From Nitrososphaeria archaeon (GTDB lineage Archaea; Thermoproteota; Nitrososphaeria; Nitrososphaerales; Nitrososphaeraceae): a DNA stretch of 16,508 nt. Where the stretch lies: contig JAJPIN010000202.1 in assembly GCA_021324715.1 (NCBI GenBank), positions 1 to 16,508 on the forward strand. The letters run 5' to 3'. Numbering within the stretch: position 1 is the first letter of the stretch; each line of letters opens with the position of its first letter. The notes beneath the pieces are model-generated. The model saw only the letters and a program-made list of their open reading frames with translations, had not been told where the DNA came from and made no database searches. The position numbers and the translations under genes are program-made. Positions 6,531 through 13,212 of this stretch are shown piece by piece.

Positions 6531-6839
6531 ATGGTAAAAACAATGACTTTACCAAAGGGATGGGGTAGCGGCGGTGGAGGCGGTGGCCGCACAGGCGGTA
6601 GTGACGAAATTGAACACATGATCGGTCGACGTGTAGAAAACATGAGAGGAATCTTCATCATAGGCTTCATACTTTGTTGGGTTGGGACAGCCGGTGGTGT
6701 GTATGTTGGTGTAACTGTTTACCCATGGGCATATCCGTTACCAAGTGGATTATATGCTCTCTCAGTATTAACAGTCATTGAAGCGCTAGGATTCTTCTGG
6801 ATAATGAAAATCTCACGAGAAAGATTAGGTTACGCCTAA
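6531..6839 (+). CDS. amoX: AmoX, accessory subunit of archaeal ammonia monooxygenase
   Basis: A 102-aa membrane protein encoded next to amoA, as in other ammonia-oxidising archaea. AmoX has been reported as a genuine component of the archaeal AMO complex (from memory). Residues about 11-23 form a Gly-rich stretch with six consecutive glycines. A charged segment (D-E-I-E-H-M-I-G-R-R-V-E-N-M-R) follows, then two transmembrane helices at about 40-63 and 72-92 and a basic C-terminal end. Starts are ambiguous: TTG 6528, ATG 6531 and ATG 6543 are all in frame, and a TATA-like aaatttaaaaag at 6509-6520 would favour a leaderless start at 6543. It is followed by T-rich DNA and a 202-nt gap before amoA, so the two may be separate transcripts. 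Confidence 0.9.
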   Translation: MVKTMTLPKGWGSGGGGGGRTGGSDEIEHMIGRRVENMRGIFIIGFILCWVGTAGGVYVGVTVYPWAYPLPSGLYALSVLTVIEALGFFWIMKISRERLGYA

Positions 6840-6874
6840 ACTTTATTTTTTATTGATTATTTTTTATTAATTTT
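6840..6874 (+). terminator. oligo-T terminator after amoX
   Basis: Successive T-runs (ctttattttttatt, then attttttatt) directly follow the amoX stop codon, as in factor-independent archaeal termination. They argue against simple co-transcription with amoA. Confidence 0.45.
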
Positions 6875-7010
6875 CAAGACGAGAGCTATTTTAGATCATT
6901 AGAATAATCTTATTATTTATTTGAAATATTTTATTAAACATATTTTTAAAAAATTTTTTAAAATCTATCAAATTTATGACCTGCATCAAATAAGAATTTC
7001 AAAATAAAAT

Positions 7011-7018
7011 TTTATATA
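7011..7018 (+). promoter_or_regulatory. TATA box of amoA
   Basis: tttatata begins 31 nt before the ATG at 7042, placing transcription start at or just before the start codon. An aggag at 7027-7031 would then lie outside the transcript unless initiation is further upstream. Confidence 0.6.
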
Positions 7019-7041
7019 GAACCTTTAGGAGACATTTGGTA

Positions 7042-7692
7042 ATGGTCTGGCTTAGACGCACTACACACTACCTATTCATAGTTGTAGTTGCTGTAAATAG
7101 CACACTATTGACAATCAACGCAGGAGACTACATATTCTATACTGATTGGGCGTGGACCTCATTCGTAGTATTCTCAATATCCCAATCAACAATGCTTGTA
7201 GTTGGTGCAATCTATTACATGCTGTTCACAGGTGTACCAGGAACTGCAACCTATTATGCAACAATCATGACTATCTATACATGGGTGGCCAAAGGAGCTT
7301 GGTTTGCGCTAGGATATCCATACGACTTCATCGTAGTACCTGTTTGGATACCTTCAGCAATGCTGTTAGATTTGACATATTGGGCAACGAGAAGGAATAA
7401 ACATGCTGCCATTATAATTGGCGGAACATTAGTTGGACTTTCACTGCCAATATTTAATATGATCAATCTACTGCTGATTAGAGATCCGTTAGAAATGGCA
7501 TTCAAGTATCCTCGTCCGACATTGCCTCCATACATGACACCAATCGAACCTCAGGTCGGTAAGTTCTACAATAGTCCCGTCGCGCTAGGATCGGGAGCTG
7601 GGGCAGTGCTAAGTGTTCCAATAGCTGCACTAGGTGCTAAACTGAATACTTGGACATATAGATGGATGGCAGCCTGGAGTAAGTGGGATTAG
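7042..7692 (+). CDS. amoA: archaeal ammonia monooxygenase subunit A
   Basis: A 216-aa integral membrane subunit of ammonia monooxygenase and the standard marker gene for ammonia-oxidising archaea. It begins M-V-W-L-R-R-T-T-H-Y-L-F and includes the conserved N-S-T-L-L-T-I-N-A-G-D-Y-I-F-Y-T-D-W-A-W-T-S stretch in residues 19-40, with several hydrophobic helices after it and the usual end W-M-A-A-W-S-K-W-D. The ATG at 7042 gives exactly the family length; an in-frame TTG six nt earlier is less likely. It has its own well-placed TATA box and a T-rich terminator. Sequence style suggests group I.1b (soil) rather than the marine group I.1a. No amoC follows; soil lineages often keep amoC elsewhere, sometimes in several copies. 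Confidence 0.99.
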   Translation: MVWLRRTTHYLFIVVVAVNSTLLTINAGDYIFYTDWAWTSFVVFSISQSTMLVVGAIYYMLFTGVPGTATYYATIMTIYTWVAKGAWFALGYPYDFIVVPVWIPSAMLLDLTYWATRRNKHAAIIIGGTLVGLSLPIFNMINLLLIRDPLEMAFKYPRPTLPPYMTPIEPQVGKFYNSPVALGSGAGAVLSVPIAALGAKLNTWTYRWMAAWSKWD

Positions 7693-7702
7693 AACCACAT
7701 CC

Positions 7703-7726
7703 TTTTTATTTTTCTTTTTTTTATTT
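7703..7726 (+). terminator. oligo-T terminator after amoA
   Basis: A run of almost pure T (tttttatttttcttttttttattt) starts 11 nt past the amoA stop, with no stem needed. This is the typical archaeal terminator and isolates amoA from the downstream genes. Confidence 0.6.
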
Positions 7727-7841
7727 AGGCTTTAAATTTACGTCGACTAATTATAATTCATTTTTGATAAAAGCAAGAGTCAATACAATTACTCTTAGTG
7801 CAAAGTATAAGTTCTAGCTAGCTTAATTTTATATTTGCAAG

Positions 7842-7991
7842 ATGTCCACCGAGAAGAATTCATCTGAAGAAAGTATTACATGCGAAATTTGTGGAATTGC
7901 AATTGAAGCATGCACGTGCTCTTGTCCATATTGTGGAGAACGTGATTCATGTGAGTGCTGTTTATATGATGCTGCAACTGGTGGCGGATAA
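7842..7991 (+). CDS. 49-aa Cys-rich (probable zinc-binding) protein
   Basis: ATG at 7842, TAA at 7989-7991, 49 aa with nine cysteines: C14-x2-C17, C24-x-C26-x-C28-x2-C31 and C37-x-C39-C40. The spacing suggests two metal sites, with the C-P-Y-C-G core typical of zinc ribbons. A short acidic/polar N-terminus (S-T-E-K-N-S-S-E-E-S) precedes them and a Gly-rich tail ends the protein. An AT-rich aagtataag at about 7803-7811 is a possible TATA box 30-35 nt upstream. It lies 59 nt before the oxidoreductase genes, which have their own promoter, so no operon is implied. Function unknown; metal-dependent binding to nucleic acid or protein is the usual role of such proteins. Confidence 0.65.
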   Translation: MSTEKNSSEESITCEICGIAIEACTCSCPYCGERDSCECCLYDAATGGG

Positions 7992-8002
7992 TGAATTCAT
8001 AT

Positions 8003-8010
8003 TTTATATA
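8003..8010 (+). promoter_or_regulatory. TATA box of the 2-oxoacid oxidoreductase operon
   Basis: tttatata lies 48 nt before the TTG start at 8051, giving a leader of roughly 15-20 nt. The purine-rich ggagaaga (8033-8040) at its start could act as a Shine-Dalgarno. Confidence 0.55.
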
Positions 8011-8050
8011 ACTATAAAGTGAATAATAGATTGGAGAAGAATGTAATTCA

Positions 8051-10009
8051 TTGTCTTTTTCAGATAATGCAAATTCTATATCTTGGTTGATTGGTGGACC
8101 ACAAGGAAGCGGTGTTGATTCAGCTGCTAATATATTTGCAAAAACGTGCGCAAAAGAAGGTTTCCATATCTTTGGGAAGAGGGAGTTTTATTCTAACATT
8201 AAAGGAGAGCATAGTTATTTTACAATAAGAATTTCAGAGAAACCTGTAAATTCACACTTGGAAGATGTAAATATGCTTGTGTCATTCGATGCTGAAACCG
8301 TTTTCAGACATGCAGACAAAGTATCACCCAACGGTGTGATAATATATGATTCATCTCTTGCTGAAACAGATTTAGACGAGGTACCCACAATTGATTTCGA
8401 AGCAAATAAGAGAATAGGCAAATTATTACAGGATTCCGGACTGTCTCAAAAATTAAACGGAATGCTTGATCTAGCAAGATCGAGAGGTTGTACAGTATAT
8501 GGGCTGCCATATTATGAAATGATAGAAGCAGTAGGAAGGAATTTAGACGATCCTAAACTAAGTAAACTTTCGAGAGTAGTTAATGTCATGGCAATATCAG
8601 CATCCCTCTCACTACTTGGTATCAAAAAAGATATGTTGATTAGTGCTATCAAGGACGTTTTTGGATCAAAGCCAAAACTACTTTCTAGTAACATCGAAGC
8701 AGCAGAACATGCTTACTCTTATATAAATACAAAATTTGATGCCAAGAATATAAAATGCAAAATAACACCTAAGGCTGTTCTAAAAGATTATGTCTTAATT
8801 TCAGGCAGTCAAGCTGCGGCAATTGGTAAAATACTTGGGGGATGTAGACTTCAAACTTATTATCCGATTACACCAGCAAGTGATGAGAGTGAATTCTTAG
8901 AATCGAATCAAATCATTAATCAAGTTGATGGTAAACGTGGGTCTATAATTGTGGTGCAAACCGAAGATGAAATTGCAGCAATTACGATGGCAATTGGTGC
9001 AGCCTTGACAGGAGTCAGAACAGCTACTGCAACCTCTGGTCCTGGATTTTCGTTGATGGCTGAAGCACTAGGTTGGGCTGGAATGAATGAGGTTCCGTTG
9101 GTAGTTACAATGTACCAAAGGGCCGGACCTTCAACGGGGTTGCCCACTCGACACGAACAAGGTGATCTCTTGTTTACAATAAACGCAGGACATGGTGACT
9201 TTCCAAAAATCGTACTAGCTTCTGGAGACATTGAGGAGGCCTTTTACGATTCCATCAAGGTATTTAATTTTGCAGAACTTTATCAATTACCAGTAATTCA
9301 TCTTCTCGATAAGGCAATTAGTAGTAGCATTCAAACATCCAAAAGATTTAGCAATGAGCTCAAAATTGAAAGGGGAAGATTCAAGCGCGATATTGACAAA
9401 GATCCGAGTCCTGGCACAGCGGGTCACTTTCGAAGATTTAAACTGGAAGATTCTCCTATATCTACTAGAGTGCCACTTGGAACAGAAAATGCAATATTTT
9501 GGAATACTGGTGATGAACATACGGAGGAAGGTCACATCTCAGAGGATCCCGAGAATAGGAACAAAATGATGGACAAGAGAATGAAAAAGCTAGAGCTTGC
9601 ATTAGAAAATATAGCTGAAGATGATAAGGCGGCGTGTTATAATTTTGATTCTAGTACTAAGAATGTTGTTATCAGCTGGGGATCTACAAAGGGGGCAATT
9701 TTAGAAGCCTTAGAAAAATTGACAGAAGAAGGAAGCAAATTAGGATTTATTCAGGTTCGATTACTCCACCCATTTCCTACTGGAACTATTAAAAAATTTT
9801 TGACTAATGCAAGATTAATTATAGATGTAGAAATGAATTATTCATCACAGTTAGGATCACTGGTACAACAATATACTGGTAGAGAAATTGACTTTAAAAT
9901 AGTAAAATACAATGGAAGACCAATGTCCACAACTGAAATTTATATTGCACTAAAGGCTATATTATCTGGTACCAATGAAAGGAGGATTGTATTAGATGGC
10001 GGAACTTAA
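8051..10009 (+). CDS. 2-oxoacid:ferredoxin oxidoreductase, fused gamma-alpha subunit
   Basis: A 652-aa fused gamma-alpha subunit of a 2-oxoacid:ferredoxin oxidoreductase, which interconverts a 2-oxoacid plus CoA with acyl-CoA, CO2 and reduced ferredoxin. Residues about 12-210 are the gamma domain (I-G-G-P-Q-G-S-G-V-D near the start). From about 245 on is the alpha domain, with Y-P-I-T-P-A-S-D at about 270, T-S-G-P-G-F-S-L-M at about 327 and T-R-H-E-Q-G-D-L at about 366, the substrate/CoA-side motifs. The TTG at 8051 is the only reasonable start, because the next Met lies well inside the gamma domain. It overlaps the beta-subunit gene by 14 nt, implying translational coupling. Pyruvate versus 2-oxoglutarate specificity cannot be settled from sequence alone; korA/porA-type naming is therefore withheld. 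Confidence 0.93.
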   Translation: MSFSDNANSISWLIGGPQGSGVDSAANIFAKTCAKEGFHIFGKREFYSNIKGEHSYFTIRISEKPVNSHLEDVNMLVSFDAETVFRHADKVSPNGVIIYDSSLAETDLDEVPTIDFEANKRIGKLLQDSGLSQKLNGMLDLARSRGCTVYGLPYYEMIEAVGRNLDDPKLSKLSRVVNVMAISASLSLLGIKKDMLISAIKDVFGSKPKLLSSNIEAAEHAYSYINTKFDAKNIKCKITPKAVLKDYVLISGSQAAAIGKILGGCRLQTYYPITPASDESEFLESNQIINQVDGKRGSIIVVQTEDEIAAITMAIGAALTGVRTATATSGPGFSLMAEALGWAGMNEVPLVVTMYQRAGPSTGLPTRHEQGDLLFTINAGHGDFPKIVLASGDIEEAFYDSIKVFNFAELYQLPVIHLLDKAISSSIQTSKRFSNELKIERGRFKRDIDKDPSPGTAGHFRRFKLEDSPISTRVPLGTENAIFWNTGDEHTEEGHISEDPENRNKMMDKRMKKLELALENIAEDDKAACYNFDSSTKNVVISWGSTKGAILEALEKLTEEGSKLGFIQVRLLHPFPTGTIKKFLTNARLIIDVEMNYSSQLGSLVQQYTGREIDFKIVKYNGRPMSTTEIYIALKAILSGTNERRIVLDGGT

Positions 10010-10961
10010 ACTAGCTGACTACAAAACAACTGTACATAATGACTGGTGTCCAGGTTGTGGGGATTTTGGTATATTAAACGCAATCCAAATGGCATTGAGT
10101 GAAATGCAAATACCAAGACATAAAGCAGTTATTTTTTCGGGAATTGGCTGTTCAGGAAAAACACCCCATTTCATAAATGTGTATGGTATACACACTTTGC
10201 ACGGAAGAGTTTTACCATTTGCACAAGGTGCAAAAATTGCCAATCCAGATCTTGAAATTATAGCTGTTGGAGGTGATGGTGATGGTCTTGGTATAGGAGC
10301 AGGACACTTTGTTGGGGCAGGAAGGAAAAACGTTGACATTCCGTATCTTATATTTAACAACGAAGTTTATGGATTAACCAAGGGACAGGCCTCCCCTACC
10401 CTGAGGTTAGGAGAAAAAACGAAATCACTTGTAACTCCCAATACTAGCAACTCAGTAAATCCTATAGCGTTAGCTTTAGTCTCAGGCTTTACCTTTATCG
10501 CACGTTCATATTCATATGATGTCAAACATCTCAAAGATACAATAAAGAGGGCCATAACACATAAGGGTCTCGCCTTCGTTGATGTTCTTCAACCTTGTCC
10601 GACTTACGATGATATACATACTAGGGAGTGGTTTCAGGGAAAGAATAAACCGGGCTCTGAGAAGCTAATACCTAGAATTTATAAAATCGAAGAATCTGGA
10701 TATGACGGCATTATACATGATGAATCTGAAGTTAATAAAAAGATGTCAAAGATATTAGAATTTTCAAGCGAATGGGGAGATAGGATCCCTATTGGTATCT
10801 TTTATCAGAACGAGTTAGTTCCTTCTTTTCATGAAAGGATAGCCCAAAATATTAATGATTACTTTGAGAGGCCCCCTTCTCATCAGGAAATATCGGACGC
10901 CGAGAAAAAACCTACTGCAAGAATTGATAAAATTTTAGATAAACTTCAGATAAACGATTAA
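9996..10961 (+). CDS. 2-oxoacid:ferredoxin oxidoreductase, beta subunit (TPP/Fe-S)
   Basis: A 321-aa catalytic partner of the preceding subunit. It binds thiamine pyrophosphate through G92-G-D-G-D-G-L-G-I-G with N121-N122, and a [4Fe-4S] cluster through C18-P-G-C21, C52 and C201-P, the four-Cys arrangement of archaeal two-subunit OFORs. Together the two proteins make a complete alpha-beta enzyme without a separate ferredoxin-domain delta subunit. ATG at 9996 lies inside the end of the upstream gene, preceded by ggagg (9981-9985) at a good distance. In ammonia-oxidising archaea this enzyme feeds acetyl-CoA or succinyl-CoA into pyruvate or 2-oxoglutarate synthesis for autotrophic biosynthesis; which one is not resolved here. 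Confidence 0.94.
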   Translation: MAELKLADYKTTVHNDWCPGCGDFGILNAIQMALSEMQIPRHKAVIFSGIGCSGKTPHFINVYGIHTLHGRVLPFAQGAKIANPDLEIIAVGGDGDGLGIGAGHFVGAGRKNVDIPYLIFNNEVYGLTKGQASPTLRLGEKTKSLVTPNTSNSVNPIALALVSGFTFIARSYSYDVKHLKDTIKRAITHKGLAFVDVLQPCPTYDDIHTREWFQGKNKPGSEKLIPRIYKIEESGYDGIIHDESEVNKKMSKILEFSSEWGDRIPIGIFYQNELVPSFHERIAQNINDYFERPPSHQEISDAEKKPTARIDKILDKLQIND

Positions 10962-11045
10962 AAAATATGAATTTCGTTCAAGTTCCTTGCTTGCATTTTT
11001 TCTGTACAAGATAAATTAGATTCTAGGTCATGATTATCTATTAAA

Positions 11046-11053
11046 TTTATATA
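11046..11053 (+). promoter_or_regulatory. TATA box of the 89-aa secreted protein
   Basis: tttatata begins 29 nt before the ATG at 11075. The message should start at about the ATG (leaderless). A T6 run at about 10997-11003 probably ends the upstream oxidoreductase transcript. Confidence 0.6.
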
Positions 11054-11074
11054 TTATAAAATATATCTGCTAAT

Positions 11075-11344
11075 ATGTTGCACACAAAAACTTTAGTTGC
11101 TTTAGGCATAGTTGCAGCTTTTTTCTTCTTGACCGGAGTTCAAGTGTTCTCATATGCACAGTCAAATGAGTCAGCATCTCAGAATAGAGAGCAGGCTAAA
11201 CAAACTGAAGGTACGGAAGAACAAGCTAGGACATCAGCAGAAGAACAAGCTCTAGCAGGAACACCAGAAGTAACTAACTTGACAAATGGAACAATGGCTA
11301 ATGCAACAGGCGTTGGAAATATGACTGGAAATATCTCTGGCTGA
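11075..11344 (+). CDS. small secreted Gln/Glu/Thr/Asn-rich protein, 89 aa
   Basis: Residues 1-28 are a clear signal peptide: M-L-H-T-K, a hydrophobic core (L-V-A-L-G-I-V-A-A-F-F-F-L), then S-Y-A-Q as probable cleavage site. The mature part is low-complexity: a Q/E/A-rich segment (about 35-62) and an N/T/G-rich tail (about 68-89) with four N-x-T/S sequons (for example N-L-T and N-G-T) that could be glycosylated. There are no cysteines. It is likely exported to the cell surface. No family is recognised. The closest analogue in the window is the 151-aa secreted protein on the other strand, which shares the build but not the sequence. Confidence 0.7.
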   Translation: MLHTKTLVALGIVAAFFFLTGVQVFSYAQSNESASQNREQAKQTEGTEEQARTSAEEQALAGTPEVTNLTNGTMANATGVGNMTGNISG

Positions 11345-11880
11345 ATGGTTTTGCGATGCTTGTTTCCAGAAACATAAAAGCGAATTAGACAAACGATTAA
11401 AAAATATAGAAAATAGGTCTTAAAATTAGTTAAAGTAAAATAAGGATTAAAATCAGTTCCATTTGCAGTTATTTGCACTAACATAACATTTAGAATAACG
11501 TAAGGTTTAAAAAAGACAATATAGCAACTGATGGAAACGCGGTTGAATGATGAACAAGAAACAACCAAGTCCACCAGTTGCCTGTGTTTAGGGATCTATA
11601 ATTGGTGGATTCTTATATATAAGGAAATTGAATAGTGAAAAAAATGCATTCTATTTCATCTTTTGAGGAAATTTCTTACCTGATTGCTTGTAATGTTAGA
11701 ATATAATTGACATAAGGATTACATGACTTAAGAGTGGTCTACAAGCCATAGTGCCTGCAACGTTGTACAATCGAGGAATAGAGAGCATTTCACCAATCTT
11801 CCTGTCTTGCTTGGTCGGGCGAAGAAAAACATCACATCATTCGTAAGTAAATAAAAAAAATTTTAAACTAGGTTAATTAC
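11345..11880. other. intergenic stretch with one repeat copy
   Basis: Apart from the repeat copy and short frame at about 11525-11680 listed separately, no gene is supported. A long minus-strand frame crosses from here into the secreted-protein gene at 11075-11344, but it is antisense to that gene over much of its length. AT-rich tttaaaaaa (11507-11515) precedes the repeat copy. Confidence 0.35.
11525..11680 (+). repeat. diverged direct repeat, copy A (contains 34-codon ORF)
   Basis: Resembles copy B at 13213-13380 in the same orientation. The tightest part is tgaacaagaaacaacc and what follows (11551-11580), against 13249-13279 with four substitutions and one indel. Weaker similarity extends from tagcaactgatg on the left to catctttt...atttctta on the right. 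The copy contains an ATG frame at 11531-11635 (34 codons) whose R-L-N-D-E-Q-E-T-T-K-S stretch matches R-L-F-N-E-Q-D-T-T-E-S in copy B. A TATA-like tttaaaaaa lies about 20-25 nt before this ATG. Boundaries are approximate, from alignment by eye. Confidence 0.5.
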
Positions 11881-12336
11881 CTAGTTGCCTTCGTTACCCT
11901 TATTTTTGCCGTTGTCAGTAGCGTTGTTAGAGCCACTTGATGACTTTTCAGACGATCCGCTGGACGATTTATTTTCTTTCGGCATGAAGTCCTTTAACGG
12001 CTGGCACGATTGCTTTCCTTCTTTCATGGACGCACAAAGTTGCACATCCTGTATTTTAGTATTATTTGGCACTTCTGCTGTTACTGGTACCTTCGTTGGA
12101 CTTCCGCCTTCACCCTGCGCAATATTTACATCCACAGAAATAGTCTTATTTTCTTGACCTTGTTTTGCTTTCTCTCCACCCTTTGCTTTTAGAGTGAAAT
12201 TTAATGGAACCTCAATCTGTGACTGAGATGATGACTGGTTTCCTGTTTGTTCGAACTGTGCTAAACTCATCATTGGATACGCGATCGCCAATGAAAGAGC
12301 AAATGTTGCTACCAAAACTGGTGTTATTATATTCAT
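11881..12336 (-). CDS. secreted Ser/Lys/Asn-rich protein, 151 aa
   Basis: Residues 1-26 form a signal peptide (M-N-I-I-T-P-V-L-V-A-T-F-A-L-S..., cleavage probably after S-L-A). The central part (about 40-115) alternates polar beta-like stretches (V-P-L-N-F-T-L-K-A-K; I-S-V-D-V-N-I; V-P-V-T-A-E-V-P) suggesting a small beta-sandwich. It holds two cysteines, one in V-Q-L-C-A-S and one in Q-S-C-Q, about 14 residues apart, that could form a disulfide. The tail from about 120 is a low-complexity S/G/N/K linker. N-x-T/S sites are present. It is probably exported and surface-bound or released. On the minus strand G-T-T-A-T-A-A-G-G at 12366-12358 is a TATA box about 25 nt upstream. No family recognised. 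Confidence 0.75.
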   Translation of the reverse strand: MNIITPVLVATFALSLAIAYPMMSLAQFEQTGNQSSSQSQIEVPLNFTLKAKGGEKAKQGQENKTISVDVNIAQGEGGSPTKVPVTAEVPNNTKIQDVQLCASMKEGKQSCQPLKDFMPKENKSSSGSSEKSSSGSNNATDNGKNKGNEGN

Positions 12337-12431
12337 TACTTGCAGCTAGAACTTTAATCCTTATAACTGTTAAGTGAAATGAACTAGTTTTACATGCAAT
12401 AAAGACGCTAGATTGTTCTATTAACCAAACC

Positions 12432-12454
12432 AGTGGCCCCACCTAGGGCCCACT
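12432..12454. repeat. G+C-rich hairpin
   Basis: agtgg (12432-12436) pairs with ccact (12450-12454). After a C/C mismatch, ccc pairs with ggg around a five-nt loop. It lies in noncoding DNA upstream of the 151-aa secreted gene (divergent side) and may be an RNA structure or a protein-binding dyad. Confidence 0.4.
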
Positions 12455-12682
12455 AGAATGAATATGTAGTTTAACTTGGTGGCGCTTGCACCATAATAAT
12501 TTAACAACTTATGAAAAACTTTAAGCCTGACGCGAGAAAATAAGATTAGTAAACACTGATGAGCCAATGAAAGAAATACAATAATTAGTTATCACGAGAT
12601 AAAGTCAAGCCAAATACAATTATCATTAATGAAACAAAACACATAATTCGAACAAGACAAGATAGATAGCACTGAAAGAAAA

Positions 12683-12826
12683 ATGATACCACCGAACACG
12701 ATGGACGCCATTAAGAACTTGTATGAATCTAACATAGATGTGGAATTCATAGCTATGCAGGTTGACTTGGACATTCCGACAGTTATTTCCGTTCTGAAAG
12801 AACTTGGAATCTACCGGGAAAAGTGA
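12683..12826 (+). CDS. 47-aa HTH-like small protein
   Basis: ATG at 12683, TGA at 12824-12826, 47 aa, low in Cys and without a membrane segment. The body reads A-I-K-N-L-Y-E-S-N-I-D-V-E-F-I-A-M-Q-V-D-L-D-I-P-T-V-I-S-V-L in alternating pieces. This matches the pattern helix, short turn, I-A-x-x-x-x, turn, x-x-V-x-x-V-L of a minimal helix-turn-helix or resolvase-type domain. A second in-frame ATG lies six codons downstream, at 12701. A weak purine-rich gaaagaaa precedes the start. Codon choice is richer in G/C-ending codons than the surrounding noncoding DNA, supporting a real gene. A DNA-binding role is inference. Confidence 0.5.
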   Translation: MIPPNTMDAIKNLYESNIDVEFIAMQVDLDIPTVISVLKELGIYREK

Positions 12827-12865
12827 TAATTTTTGATGACCAATAAATTATAATAAAGTTAAACA

Positions 12866-12916
12866 CTGATGGCCTTAAATTGATTGCTACTAGGCAGGAG
12901 CTAAGCGGCCCATCAG
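12866..12916. ncRNA. candidate structured RNA 1 (stem with gatggcc / ggcccatc arms)
   Basis: ctgatggcc (12866-12874) pairs with ggcc-c-atcag (12907-12916), nine pairs with one bulged C, enclosing a 32-nt loop. AT-rich aattataataaag lies just upstream (about 12846-12858). The arms resemble those of the structure at 13617-13673, so the two may be related. Strand is undetermined. Confidence 0.35.
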
Positions 12917-12944
12917 GAGTTTTGCATTGCTGCGGGGTTGATTT

Positions 12945-12958
12945 GTACAATATTGTAC
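12945..12958. promoter_or_regulatory. perfect 14-bp palindrome (operator candidate)
   Basis: gtacaatattgtac is its own reverse complement. It stands in noncoding DNA between the HTH-like gene and the small membrane protein, just before an AT-rich aaattataaaaaag. Such dyads are typical of dimeric regulator sites; the nearby HTH-like protein is a speculative candidate binder. Confidence 0.4.
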
Positions 12959-13012
12959 CCAACAAATTATAAAAAAGTTCAATAAATGTAATTTAATTAT
13001 GCAGATGATAAC

Positions 13013-13129
13013 TCAATTCGTTTTTGCTTTTGGCCGAAGTAATGGGAGAATTTGATACATCACCACGCCTACAAGGGCAATCCCTGCTATTATAACAATT
13101 ATCGACAACACGCTACTGGGTCCTTGCAT
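13013..13129 (-). CDS. 38-aa single-pass membrane protein
   Basis: A minus-strand ATG (13129-13127) opens 38 codons to TGA (13015-13013). After a short polar start (M-Q-G-P-S-S) comes one strong transmembrane helix (about residues 7-30: V-L-S-I-I-V-I-I-A-G-I-A-L-V-G-V-V-M), then a basic tail (R-P-K-A-K-T-N) fitting a cytoplasmic C-terminus by the positive-inside rule. A minus-strand TATA-like GTTTAAAGAT at about 13156-13165 is correctly spaced for leaderless transcription. Family not recognised. Small single-helix proteins often assist membrane complexes, but nothing here shows which. Confidence 0.55.
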   Translation of the reverse strand: MQGPSSVLSIIVIIAGIALVGVVMYQILPLLRPKAKTN

Positions 13130-13212
13130 GATATCAAATTAACAACCTATAATAAAAATCTTTAAACTGGTAACAGTCTATTTGATTAGAATCTGCAATA
13201 GAGTAACGATAC

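Noticed and set aside
11179..11574. 131-codon minus-strand frame
   Set aside because: About half of it is antisense to the secreted protein at 11075-11344; the rest is T-rich DNA where stops are rare. No promoter or family.
12212..12442. 76-codon minus-strand frame
   Set aside because: Overlaps the better supported 151-aa secreted gene on the same strand in another frame.
12834..12871. C/D box sRNA (tgatga followed by ctga)
   Set aside because: No second C'/D pair at the right spacing and no terminal stem.
12783..12965. 60-codon minus-strand frame
   Set aside because: Covers the structured intergenic DNA and the end of the HTH-like gene; incoherent product.
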